Shown piece after piece: positions 31,434 through 39,285 of a DNA stretch of 64,000 bases. A model generated the notes under the pieces. That model had not been told where the DNA came from, did not search any database, and saw only the letters and a list, made by a program, of their open reading frames with translations. Each line of letters begins with the position of its first letter. Position 1 is the stretch's first letter. This DNA is from Paenibacillus vini (GTDB taxonomy: Bacteria; Bacillota; Bacilli; Paenibacillales; Paenibacillaceae), in the NCBI RefSeq assembly GCF_018403325.1, contig NZ_BOSL01000006.1, positions 186,001-250,000 on the forward strand, in the 5' to 3' direction. The translations under genes were made by a program, and so were the position numbers.

Positions 31434-31934
31434 ATGGAAGTTAGACAAATGTCTACGGCCTTTCTATTTAATGAAAACAAAGTAATTATGATGAAGAAGG
31501 ATTCAAGCAGAATTACGGATACTGTGTTTTGGACAGGACTCGGTGGGCATTTGGAGGCGGATGAACTGAATTCTCCGAAAAGAGCCTGCATTCGAGAAAT
31601 TTACGAAGAATCCGGAATACAAGAGGAAGAGATCGAAGAACTGAAATTACGATACATATTGTTACGAATCAAAGAGGAAGAAATAAGACAGCAATTTGTA
31701 TATTTCGGAAAAACCAAGAGTCTTAGCTATATAAATTCAGATGAAGGAGAATTACACTGGATTGATAAGGATAAGATTTTAGAGCTGAGACTATCAAAAA
31801 TTGTAAGCTTCATGATGGAACATTATTTGGAGAACCCAGATAAAAACGAAATCTTTGTAGGAACCATTACAATGAATCATGAAGAACAACCAGAAATACA
31901 GTGGGCGGAACTTAAAGATCCAAAGATATTTTAG
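31434..31934 (+). CDS. NUDIX hydrolase
   Basis: A 166-residue NUDIX protein. The box begins Gly-Gly-His-Leu-Glu-Ala-Asp-Glu and ends Arg-Glu-Ile-Tyr-Glu-Glu-Ser-Gly-Ile; the catalytic Glu residues are intact although the spacing before REIYEE is slightly expanded. The C-terminal Pro-Glu-Ile-Gln-Trp-Ala-Glu-Leu is an extra strand. GAAGGA precedes ATG 31434. The substrate is unknown. Confidence 0.83.
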   Translation: MEVRQMSTAFLFNENKVIMMKKDSSRITDTVFWTGLGGHLEADELNSPKRACIREIYEESGIQEEEIEELKLRYILLRIKEEEIRQQFVYFGKTKSLSYINSDEGELHWIDKDKILELRLSKIVSFMMEHYLENPDKNEIFVGTITMNHEEQPEIQWAELKDPKIF

Positions 31935-32055
31935 ATAATCGGGAGACTAATTCGAATTTTCCAACCGCGCATGAAAAGACAGTAATATGGTATAACAGAT
32001 TTTAAGGCACGGACATCCTACATATATTTTTCGCGATTTAGAAAAGGAAAATAAA

Positions 32056-32181
32056 ATGGATTTGACGGAACAATATAATAGGTTATTAACTATTGCAGAA
32101 ATTTTTCTTAATGGAAATTTGAAGGTACATGAAAACGTTAAGGAATGCGCGACGTATTTTACTGAAAATGTCTGTTACTGA
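32056..32181 (+). CDS. Possible 41-residue peptide or gene remnant
   Basis: AAAAGGAAAATAAA precedes ATG 32056, which opens 41 codons: Met-Asp-Leu-Thr-Glu-Gln-Tyr-Asn-Arg-Leu-Leu, then Phe-Leu-Asn-Gly-Asn-Leu-Lys and a Tyr-Phe-Thr-Glu-Asn-Val-Cys-Tyr end. The helical, well-behaved composition suggests a real small protein or the start of a longer one that now stops. It occupies most of a 286-base gap before the response regulator; the rest of the gap shows nothing I recognise. Confidence 0.35.
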   Translation: MDLTEQYNRLLTIAEIFLNGNLKVHENVKECATYFTENVCY

Positions 32182-32220
32182 ATAAGACAGAGTGTTTCGC
32201 GGAAAGGAGATGGATCAAGG

Positions 32221-32925
32221 ATGTATAGGATCCTCGTTGTTGAGGATGACGTAAAGATCGCGGACAAACTTCGTTCATCCATGATGAAATACGATTTCAG
32301 CGTGACGGTTGTCGAGGATTTTAGTCAGGTGCTTGATATGTTTCTGGAAACGGAGCCTCATTTGGTGTTGCTGGACGTGAATCTTCCGAAGTTTGACGGT
32401 TTCTACTGGTGCCGGCAAATCCGGGCGAAGTCGCTTTGCCCGATTATTTTTATCTCAGCGCGCGATGGACAGATGGATCAGGTTATGGCTCTGGAGAACG
32501 GGGCTGATGATTATATAACGAAGCCTTTTGACATGGAGATTGTGATGGCCAAAATCCGCAGCCAGCTTCGTCGTGCCGTCGGGGCGTACTCATCCGGGCG
32601 GGAGCAGGAGCGGAGTATCGAATATGCGGGGCTCGTGTTGTATCCCGAGCGCTTTATGGCGTCATACCGAGGGACTTCGACTGATTTTACGCAAAAAGAA
32701 ACCGATCTGCTGACGATGCTGATGGAAAAGGGCGGCCGGGTCGTCAGCCGGGAACGATTGCTGGATATGATGTGGGAGGATCAGCACTTTATCGATGACA
32801 ATACGCTAAACGTCTATATCACGAGAGTACGCAAGAAGCTTAGAGAGCTGGGAGCGGAAGCCGGGATCGAAACGGTCCGTGGCGCCGGCTACCGGATTGC
32901 CGCGGAAGAAGAGCCTCCGGTATGA
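32221..32925 (+). CDS. OmpR-family response regulator, BceR-like
   Basis: A 234-residue DNA-binding response regulator. The receiver has acidic Glu-Asp-Asp near residues 8-10, phospho-acceptor Asp in Leu-Leu-Asp-Val-Asn-Leu-Pro near residue 52, a Ser in the switch strand and Lys in Thr-Lys-Pro-Phe-Asp. The C-terminal winged helix ends Glu-Thr-Val-Arg-Gly-Ala-Gly-Tyr-Arg. It pairs with the kinase whose ATG overlaps its stop and should activate the ABC genes at 34112. AAAGGAG precedes ATG 32221. It starts a visibly GC-richer block. Confidence 0.9.
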   Translation: MYRILVVEDDVKIADKLRSSMMKYDFSVTVVEDFSQVLDMFLETEPHLVLLDVNLPKFDGFYWCRQIRAKSLCPIIFISARDGQMDQVMALENGADDYITKPFDMEIVMAKIRSQLRRAVGAYSSGREQERSIEYAGLVLYPERFMASYRGTSTDFTQKETDLLTMLMEKGGRVVSRERLLDMMWEDQHFIDDNTLNVYITRVRKKLRELGAEAGIETVRGAGYRIAAEEEPPV

Positions 32926-33905
32926 AGCTATTCTGGAAGGAACAGTTGCCGCTGATTCTGTTTTTTACCGCTCAAATGCTGCTTGTCCCTTTCGTTTACG
33001 GGTTGACGGGCGAAGGACGTCCGGTACGGATCATCCTGTACGGGATTCTGCTGAGCGTCTCGGTGCTGGGGATCTATCTCGGTTACCGGTATTTTACGCA
33101 TCGTGCGATGTATAAATCGCTTTCCTCCGAGGAGCCGCCTGGCGAGTTGTTCAATCCGCCGCTGGGAGACGCTGCGCTGCCCGAGGCTTTTCACGAGCGG
33201 CTCGCCCAATTCGAGGGGCTGTACCGCGAACAGCTTCACCGGCATCAGAGCCGGACCGAGCAGCATCTGACTTTCATGAACCGTTGGGTCCATCAGATGA
33301 AAACGCCGCTCTCGGTCATCCAGTTGACACTCTCCGACGTGGAGGAAGAACACGCCGAGAGTATCCGCGAGGAGCTTGAACGAATCCGGAAAGGATTGGA
33401 TATGGTTCTCTATTCCGCCCGCCTTGAGCATTTCGAACAGGATTTTGCGGTTGAGGCCATCGGACTGCTCGGGGCGACAAGGGAAGCCGTCGTGGAGAAC
33501 CGCGCGCTGTTCATCCGTAAAGGAATCACGCCAAAGTTCGAGATCGACCCAGAGGCGCGCGTGTTTACGGATGCCAAATGGTTTCGCTTTATGCTGGGCC
33601 AGATTTTAACCAATGCGCTGAACTATTCCGGCGGTCCCGGGAAAGAAGTGGTTCTTACTGCGGAGGACGCCGGAGAGCACATCAGGCTCCATATCCGTGA
33701 CGAAGGCATCGGGATTGCACCGGAGGATATCGACCGGGTGTTTCGTCCCTATTTCACGGGGGAGCGGGGAAGGCAATACCTCGAATCGACCGGCATGGGG
33801 CTTTATCTCGTACGGGAAATCGCCGGAATGTTAGGCCATAATGTTGAGCTGGAATCCACGCCCGGGAAAGGGACGACGATCAGCTTATCGCTTCGCAAAG
33901 TGTAG
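32922..33905 (+). CDS. Intramembrane-sensing histidine kinase, BceS-like
   Basis: A 327-residue sensor kinase. Two N-terminal membrane helices (about residues 9-28 and 37-57) are joined by a very short loop, so there is no extracellular sensor domain, as in BceS-type kinases that sense through their ABC permease. The His box is Val-His-Gln-Met-Lys-Thr-Pro-Leu-Ser near residue 125; the ATPase has Asn-Ala-Leu-Asn-Tyr, Asp-Glu-Gly-Ile-Gly-Ile and Gly-Met-Gly-Leu-Tyr. Its ATG overlaps the regulator stop, giving coupled translation. Confidence 0.9.
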   Translation: MKLFWKEQLPLILFFTAQMLLVPFVYGLTGEGRPVRIILYGILLSVSVLGIYLGYRYFTHRAMYKSLSSEEPPGELFNPPLGDAALPEAFHERLAQFEGLYREQLHRHQSRTEQHLTFMNRWVHQMKTPLSVIQLTLSDVEEEHAESIREELERIRKGLDMVLYSARLEHFEQDFAVEAIGLLGATREAVVENRALFIRKGITPKFEIDPEARVFTDAKWFRFMLGQILTNALNYSGGPGKEVVLTAEDAGEHIRLHIRDEGIGIAPEDIDRVFRPYFTGERGRQYLESTGMGLYLVREIAGMLGHNVELESTPGKGTTISLSLRKV

Positions 33906-33917
33906 AGCAACAATGAA

Positions 33918-33946
33918 GGCACATCCTGAGGGGGTGTGTCTTTTTT
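33918..33946 (+). terminator. Terminator after the Bce-type two-component genes
   Basis: GGCACATCC (33918-33926) pairs with GGGGTGTGTC (33931-33940) using G-T pairs, followed by TTTTTT. It separates the regulator/kinase transcript from the ABC genes. Confidence 0.7.
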
Positions 33947-34001
33947 GGCTCTGATTTTTTTAGCCTTAACACGCAAAGCGAACAAAAAAGCGAACATAAC
34001 C

Positions 34002-34078
34002 TTATCGCAAATGTAAGCTTCGGTTCACCTAAACCGATGGCAGCCCAAAGATGAACTGTCGTAAAGTTAGTGTATAAT
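34002..34078 (+). promoter_or_regulatory. Candidate BceR-type operator and promoter for the ABC genes
   Basis: CTTATCGCAAATGTAAG (34001-34017) is an imperfect inverted repeat close to, but one base longer in the spacer than, the TTACA-N4-TGTAA pattern known for BceR-like regulators. TGTATAAT (34071-34078) gives a good -10 with no clear -35, as expected for an activated promoter. The operator-to-10 distance is about 57 bases. Assignment is tentative. Confidence 0.5.
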
Positions 34079-34111
34079 TTGAACACAGAACAGAAAGGAG
34101 CTGCTTCAGCT

Positions 34112-34882
34112 TTGGATATTCTCGAAGTGAAGGCATTAAACAAAGTCTACTCGGGCAAGGTGGCCACACAAGCCCTGACTGATATTCATTTGACGATCCG
34201 CGAAGGGGAATTTGTCGGCATCATGGGACCGTCGGGCAGCGGGAAGACCACCCTGCTGAACATGGTATCCACCATCGACCGTCCCAGCTCGGGCGAAGTC
34301 AGAATTGGGGGACAGAATCCATACAACATGAGAAAAAGGGAACTGGCCCTTTTTCGCCGCCAACAGCTCGGCTTCGTCTTTCAGGATTTTAATCTGCTTG
34401 ATACGCTTACCGTCGCCGAGAATATCGTACTACCGCTCACGCTGGACAGACGTCCGTTAAAAGAAATGGATGGCCTGCTTAAGCAAACAGCCTCTAAGCT
34501 TGGAATCGAAGGCATTTTGAACAAACGCATCTATGAAATTTCGGGAGGCCAGCGGCAGAGGACAGCGATTGCCCGGGCCATTATCGGATCGCCCCTGCTG
34601 CTGCTGGCGGACGAGCCGACCGGTGCGCTGGATTCCCAATCCTCGCGGGCGGTCATGGAGTCGATGGCTGAGATCAACGAGAAGGACGGGACGACGCTGA
34701 TGCTGGTCACGCATGACCCGGTGGCCGCCAGCTATTGCAACCGCATCGTTTTTATCAAAGACGGAAAACTGGCGGCGGAAATTCACCGCGGCGAGAACCG
34801 TCAGGCTTTTTTCCAAAAAATCATCGATATGCTGTCGTTCTGGGGAGGGAATACGAGTGAACTTTCCTCAATTCGCGTTTAA
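34112..34882 (+). CDS. BceA-type ABC transporter ATP-binding protein
   Basis: A 256-residue ATPase of the MacB/BceA class. Walker A Gly-Pro-Ser-Gly-Ser-Gly-Lys-Thr-Thr is near residue 40, Q-loop Phe-Gln-Asp-Phe-Asn, signature Ile-Ser-Gly-Gly-Gln-Arg-Gln-Arg, Walker B Leu-Leu-Leu-Leu-Ala-Asp-Glu-Pro-Thr and H-loop Val-Thr-His-Asp. With the following permease it would remove peptide antibiotics from lipid II-cycle targets and report flux to the kinase. TTG 34112 follows AAAGGAG; the upstream GTG at 34070 sits inside the promoter. Confidence 0.9.
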   Translation: MDILEVKALNKVYSGKVATQALTDIHLTIREGEFVGIMGPSGSGKTTLLNMVSTIDRPSSGEVRIGGQNPYNMRKRELALFRRQQLGFVFQDFNLLDTLTVAENIVLPLTLDRRPLKEMDGLLKQTASKLGIEGILNKRIYEISGGQRQRTAIARAIIGSPLLLLADEPTGALDSQSSRAVMESMAEINEKDGTTLMLVTHDPVAASYCNRIVFIKDGKLAAEIHRGENRQAFFQKIIDMLSFWGGNTSELSSIRV

Positions 34883-36791
34883 CAACGTCCGCCGCAATGC
34901 GCGAGCTTATGTCGCCTATTTGCTGAGCAGCTCGTTTATGGTCATGATATTTTTCACTTATGCCGTATTCGTGTATCACCCGAAAATCGCCAACTCCGAA
35001 ATGGGCAACATGACCCGGGTTGGCATGAGTATCGCGACTGCCATCGTCTATGTGTTTGCCTTCTTTTTCGTGATGTATTCCATCAGCGTGTTTCTGAAAT
35101 CGCGTAACCGCGAATTCGGCATTCTGACAATTCTGGGCGCGGAATCCCGCCAAATCAACCTGTTAATCTTCCTTGAGAATATACTGATCGGAGCCGTGGC
35201 CATCGTGACGGGAATCGCGGCTGGCTTGATATTGTCCAAAGTGTTTCTGCTCGTTAGCACCAAAGTGATCGATTTGGACGACTTGCCCTTTTACTGGCCC
35301 GCCAAAGCGATCCTGCTGACTGCCGGAGCATTTATTCTGCTGTTTCTGTTTATTTCCTTGTTTACATTAATGTTTATCCGGAAACGCCAAGTGCTGGACC
35401 TGCTTACGGGAAGCAGCAAGCCGAAAAAAGAACCGAAAGCGAACGTTTTTACTTTCCTGCTCGGCATCGCTCTGCTAGCGACCGGGTATTGGGCGCTCCA
35501 TGGGAAGAAACTCGATGAGCTCGGTCTTTTGATCGCTGCCGTCACCGGGATCGCCGGAACGTATTTTTTCTACTCCCAGCTATCCGTCTGGATTGTAAAA
35601 AAGCTGCAGCGCAGACGTAGTGCCGCCTGGAAAGGCACGAATCTGCTGTGGATCTCCGAGATGAGCTATAAGTTGAAGGATAACGCACGAATGCTTTTTC
35701 TCGTGACTGTCGTCGTTGCTTTGGCATGCATGAGCACCGGATTTGTTTTGGCTTCCCAGCAGGCGATCAGGGATTCCTATATGAGCAACCCGTTCAATTT
35801 CAGATACACGACTTACAGCGATGGGGATCAAAAGAAGGCGGAGAAAGACCTTGCCTACATCGAGAAATCTCTCGGCGCGGAAGGCATGGAATATCGCGTA
35901 GCGAAGGTGGATTTGATCCCAGACAACAGCTACGCGGCGGGGAAAGAGAAGACCGTGCTGATCTCGCAAAGTCAGTTTAACCACTTGGCATCGGTCATGA
36001 CAATCGACCCGGTGGAACAACTCGGGCAAACCGAATCGGTACTGGTACAAACTCCGGAAAGGGAACGTAAATACCCCCCTCAAGGGAATAACATGGATGT
36101 TCGAATTGCTGACTCGACGTATGCGTTCCGGTTTGTTTCCCGTACGGAAAAAGTCGCTTCTCTATCCTATACGGGGAAGCTGCTGGTCATCCAGGATGAG
36201 GAGTTTGAGCGGCTGAAGCGGGAACATCAGGCCTGGGGAGATTACATTCAAAATACCACCGTCTATATGGCTCCCGATTCCGGGAAGTTTCCCGGCAAGG
36301 AGGATCCGGAAACGAAGCTGGGTCTTGAGCTGGCCGAGTGGAACCGAAGCGGAGATCATGGAGGTTTTCTTCAATCCCGGGCGGAAAATTACTATTCCTT
36401 TAAACAAACCTTCTCCCTCTTTAGTTTTATCGGTGTATTTATCGCGCTGATATTCTCGGTCTCCTCGGCAAGCTTTCTCTACTTCAAATTGCACACGGAG
36501 CTGTCAGGCGATGCGGTGATGTATCGCTCCTTGTCGAAAATCGGGCTAAGCAGCCGGGAAATGAACGTTTCGGCGACCATTCAGATAGCCGTTTTGTTCT
36601 TTATTCCGATCGCGGTGGCGACGCTTCAGTCGCTGGTTGTACTCGGGCCGGTCATGGAGATGATGAATTCGATGAGTCCCGTCTATGTCCCTGTGATAAC
36701 CGCCTCGGCGGCCTTTCTCGCCGTTCAGACCGTGTATTTCCTTGTTGTAAGAGCCCGCTATATCAAAGCGGTCGATAAAACGATGGTTTAA
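34857..36791 (+). CDS. BceB-type ABC transporter permease (FtsX domain)
   Basis: A 644-residue permease with the BceB layout: about ten membrane helices, an FtsX domain near residues 60-180, a large extracytoplasmic loop of about 200 residues (roughly residues 310-515) and a final three-helix FtsX half. It starts Asn-Phe-Pro-Gln-Phe-Ala-Phe-Asn-Asn-Val-Arg-Arg-Asn, the usual BceB N-terminus. GTG 34857 follows GGGAGGG and overlaps the ATPase gene by 26 bases. The loop determines peptide recognition; the ligand cannot be predicted here. Confidence 0.9.
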   Translation: MNFPQFAFNNVRRNARAYVAYLLSSSFMVMIFFTYAVFVYHPKIANSEMGNMTRVGMSIATAIVYVFAFFFVMYSISVFLKSRNREFGILTILGAESRQINLLIFLENILIGAVAIVTGIAAGLILSKVFLLVSTKVIDLDDLPFYWPAKAILLTAGAFILLFLFISLFTLMFIRKRQVLDLLTGSSKPKKEPKANVFTFLLGIALLATGYWALHGKKLDELGLLIAAVTGIAGTYFFYSQLSVWIVKKLQRRRSAAWKGTNLLWISEMSYKLKDNARMLFLVTVVVALACMSTGFVLASQQAIRDSYMSNPFNFRYTTYSDGDQKKAEKDLAYIEKSLGAEGMEYRVAKVDLIPDNSYAAGKEKTVLISQSQFNHLASVMTIDPVEQLGQTESVLVQTPERERKYPPQGNNMDVRIADSTYAFRFVSRTEKVASLSYTGKLLVIQDEEFERLKREHQAWGDYIQNTTVYMAPDSGKFPGKEDPETKLGLELAEWNRSGDHGGFLQSRAENYYSFKQTFSLFSFIGVFIALIFSVSSASFLYFKLHTELSGDAVMYRSLSKIGLSSREMNVSATIQIAVLFFIPIAVATLQSLVVLGPVMEMMNSMSPVYVPVITASAAFLAVQTVYFLVVRARYIKAVDKTMV

Positions 36792-36873
36792 AGCCCGCTT
36801 TTCGTGAGAGGAAAATAGAAATGAACCAGTCTACCGCTATCAACGATAGATTTCCGTTTTTGGACCTCTCTTA

Positions 36874-37170
36874 TTGCTGAACGGGACCCGTGCGGGAGCA
36901 CGGCTGCTTCAGCCGCTTCAAGCCTACGGCCGAATGGCGCTGAGCAATTATATCGGACAAACCGTGCTTCTGCTTGCCATTCAGTCTATTTTCCTGAAAA
37001 CAGACACGACGACCTATGTTGTATCTACGCTGGTGAGTCTTGGAATCGTAGCGGTACAAATTATTGCGAGCAACCTTTGGATGCGGCGATTTCGATTTGG
37101 ACCGTTGGAATGGTTGTGGAGATGCGGGACTTATTGGAGTATTGTGCCGATAAAAAAGGAGAAGAATTAA
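36874..37170 (+). pseudogene. DUF418 (YeiB-like) membrane protein, C-terminal fragment
   Basis: About 98 codons encode the C-terminal part of a DUF418 protein: Gly-Arg-Met-Ala-Leu-Ser-Asn-Tyr-Ile-Gly-Gln, a membrane helix, then Arg-Phe-Arg-Phe-Gly-Pro-Leu-Glu-Trp-Leu-Trp-Arg, the family's near-invariant end. Full DUF418 proteins are about 350-400 residues, so the N-terminal two-thirds are missing. No ribosome site precedes it. It lies just downstream of the Bce module and was probably truncated when that block or the array joined here. Confidence 0.7.
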
Positions 37171-37267
37171 CGTAGAGCTAGGAGATCAGAACCTAAGGGA
37201 GTGTCATTGATGCAACTTAACATACGGTACTAACGTATTACCATTTATCATACACAGGGAGTGAAAG

Positions 37268-37474
37268 ATGATGAATGACAAAGGGTGCATCAAATGCGGA
37301 AGCAGAGATGCTAAGACGAAAGAAGTCGCCATGACCGGGACGGGCCTCTCCAAAATGTTCGATATCCAGCACAATCAATTTATCGTTGTATATTGCGGAA
37401 ATTGCGGATACTCGGAGTTCTACAATAAACAATCTTCGGCAGGATCGAACATTCTTGATTTATTCTTTGGATAA
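37268..37474 (+). CDS. Small zinc-ribbon protein
   Basis: A 68-residue protein with one four-Cys zinc ribbon: Cys-Ile-Lys-Cys-Gly near residues 7-11 and Cys-Gly-Asn-Cys-Gly near residues 43-47. The intervening Thr-Gly-Thr-Gly-Leu-Ser-Lys-Met-Phe and the closing Tyr-Ser-Glu-Phe-Tyr-Asn are typical of the small Bacillales nucleic-acid-binding zinc-ribbon family. GGGAGTG precedes ATG 37268. Function unknown; full length for the family. Confidence 0.78.
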   Translation: MMNDKGCIKCGSRDAKTKEVAMTGTGLSKMFDIQHNQFIVVYCGNCGYSEFYNKQSSAGSNILDLFFG

Positions 37475-37490
37475 CCCTAATTAATGGTTC

Positions 37491-37598
37491 GGCGGACTAT
37501 CGCCCGTTTGCTGACCGATGTATAATCGTGGAAGGAAGCTCACACACAACTATTGCCTCAGCCTAAGATAAGAGTTATCTAGGTTGGGGCATTTCTTT
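37491..37598 (+). repeat. Dispersed hairpin element, copy R6, with promoter-like half
   Basis: A GGCG/CGCC hairpin (37491-37504) is followed by GATGTATAATCGTGG (TATAAT 37521-37526), GGAAGCTCACACACAAC, and a hairpin TGCCTCAGCCTA / TAGGTTGGGGCA with inner stem GATAA / TTATC and a TTTCTTTT tail. Both arms differ from the other copies yet still pair, by compensatory and G-T changes. Confidence 0.78.
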
Positions 37599-37652
37599 TA
37601 TCCAGAAAGTTAATACAACACAAAAAATTCAGATGGAAAATAGGTGTGGGGA

Positions 37653-38204
37653 ATGTTGAAGTCAATATATCTCGTTAGACATTGCCAAGCAAGTGGCCAA
37701 GATCCGCAAGCCCAACTAACCGATGAGGGGGTTCATCAAGCAGGGCAGTTAGCTGAGTTTTTTAAACATAAACCAATCGAATATATAGTATCAAGTCCAT
37801 TTGTTAGGGCGATAAATACGATTCAACCTTTAAGTGAATTAATTAAAGTGGAAATTCATAGGGACGAGCGGCTGCAAGAACGGATTTTAAGTGCAACCCC
37901 CTTAGCAAATTGGATGGAGAAACTCGAAGAAACCTTTTATGATTTCGAGTTGAAGTTTGATGGCGGTGAATCTTCAAACGAGGCGTTAGGAAGGGGATTG
38001 GAAGTTATAGCAGAACTGTTGGACAGACCGGAAAAGACTTTTCTAATCGTAACTCATGGAGCATTACTTTCCCTAATTATTAAACAGTACAACAAGGATT
38101 TTGGATTCGAGGACTGGAGGCGGCTCTCTAATCCAGATGTATATAGATTAGAAATTCAAGATCATATAACTGAAATAAATCGAGTTTGGCCAGATCATAT
38201 ATGA
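37653..38204 (+). CDS. Histidine phosphatase family protein
   Basis: A 183-residue phosphatase; the phospho-acceptor motif reads Val-Arg-His-Cys-Gln, with Cys in place of the usual Gly after His, near residue 9. Ser-Ser-Pro-Phe-Val-Arg-Ala and Val-Thr-His-Gly-Ala (second His) are conserved. It is a relative of the gene at 452. ATG 37653 is chosen for its spacing to AGGTG; TTG 37656 is possible. It is the first gene after element R6. The substrate is unknown. Confidence 0.83.
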   Translation: MLKSIYLVRHCQASGQDPQAQLTDEGVHQAGQLAEFFKHKPIEYIVSSPFVRAINTIQPLSELIKVEIHRDERLQERILSATPLANWMEKLEETFYDFELKFDGGESSNEALGRGLEVIAELLDRPEKTFLIVTHGALLSLIIKQYNKDFGFEDWRRLSNPDVYRLEIQDHITEINRVWPDHI

Positions 38205-38220
38205 AGCGGGGTGCGTCGAA

Positions 38221-38676
38221 ATGACCGTCGAAATGACTACGTGTAGACTTGTTCATGAAGAAGAACTGGAGGATCTCCTTCTGTTATATAAATTTTTGCA
38301 ACCAAGTGACCCTGAATTAGTCAGAGACCAAAAATTGTACGGGCATTGGCATGAAATCTTAGCTGATAAGAATATGAAGATAATTGTTGTAGAACACCAT
38401 GGAGTTATCGTGGCGTCATGCGTTTTAGTGGTCATAAAAAACCTAACCCGAAATGCTCGACCTTACGGATTAATTGAGAATGTTGTGACGCATGAAGCTT
38501 ACAGAAGGATGGGGTTTGGACGAATGGTATTAGAGAAAGCCAGGGAGATTGCTAGAGAACACGATTGCTATAAAATCATGCTTATGACAAGTTCCAAGAG
38601 TGATGAAGTACATACATTCTATGAGAGTGCGGGCTTGATGAAGGGGAAGAAGATGGGCTTCATTTCATATATGTAG
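38221..38676 (+). CDS. GNAT family N-acetyltransferase
   Basis: A 151-residue GNAT. [14 protein letters not shown] is motif A, with Met in place of the first Gly of the pyrophosphate loop, near residue 93. Motif B has [10 protein letters not shown]. GGGGTG precedes ATG 38221. The Arg-Arg-Met-Gly-Phe-Gly form is common in PanZ/ArgA-like GNATs. The acceptor is unknown. Confidence 0.85.
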   Translation: MTVEMTTCRLVHEEELEDLLLLYKFLQPSDPELVRDQKLYGHWHEILADKNMKIIVVEHHGVIVASCVLVVIKNLTRNARPYGLIENVVTHEAYRRMGFGRMVLEKAREIAREHDCYKIMLMTSSKSDEVHTFYESAGLMKGKKMGFISYM

Positions 38677-38724
38677 AGAACTATCAAATATCCTATTTGA
38701 TAAGTGTAAAGGAGGAAGACAGCA

Positions 38725-39246
38725 ATGCTTTATGATTTACAAGGTGAAGCCAATATGGCGCCTATTGTTGGAATGCTATGGTCCGCTGTGAGAGAAAACA
38801 ACCAGAGATTAAAACTTATTACGGAAGGCATGACCCTGGAAGAAGTAGATTATAAAGGTCCTGACGGCAGCTATAACAGCACCGCTCAATTAATCAGACA
38901 TCTTCTGTATGTGGATCTCAATTGGGTGTATAGGATAAAGGGCGAGTCGCTTCCTAAAACATTAAAAGAGCAATTTGGTCCCATGATCGATGAGAATAAT
39001 CGGCTTCCGATGATTGAAGGCAAGTCTGTAGTTACTCTTATGACAAACTATGAAGAAGTAATTAAATTGTTGGAAGATGTCTGTATACAATTATCAGATA
39101 GTGAGCTTGAGAAAATCGTCTATTTCGGACATGAAAATGAAAAGCAAGCAACCATCCGATGGGGAATTTGGCATATGGCCGACCATAGCAGGTATCATCA
39201 AGCCCAAATCAATCAGCTTAGAAAATGGTACAGAAACGTTATCTGA
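38725..39246 (+). CDS. DinB family protein
   Basis: A 173-residue DinB-fold protein. Leu-Ile-Arg-His-Leu-Leu-Tyr-Val-Asp near residue 59 supplies the first His, and Trp-His-Met-Ala-Asp-His-Ser-Arg-Tyr-His-Gln-Ala-Gln-Ile near residue 155 the others. AAGGAGG precedes ATG 38725. It is a different subgroup from the YfiT-type protein at 16269 and the DinB protein at 29905. Confidence 0.82.
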   Translation: MLYDLQGEANMAPIVGMLWSAVRENNQRLKLITEGMTLEEVDYKGPDGSYNSTAQLIRHLLYVDLNWVYRIKGESLPKTLKEQFGPMIDENNRLPMIEGKSVVTLMTNYEEVIKLLEDVCIQLSDSELEKIVYFGHENEKQATIRWGIWHMADHSRYHQAQINQLRKWYRNVI

Positions 39247-39285
39247 TAATTGTCGAATAACAATAAAGAAAAAAGGAGCTACATC

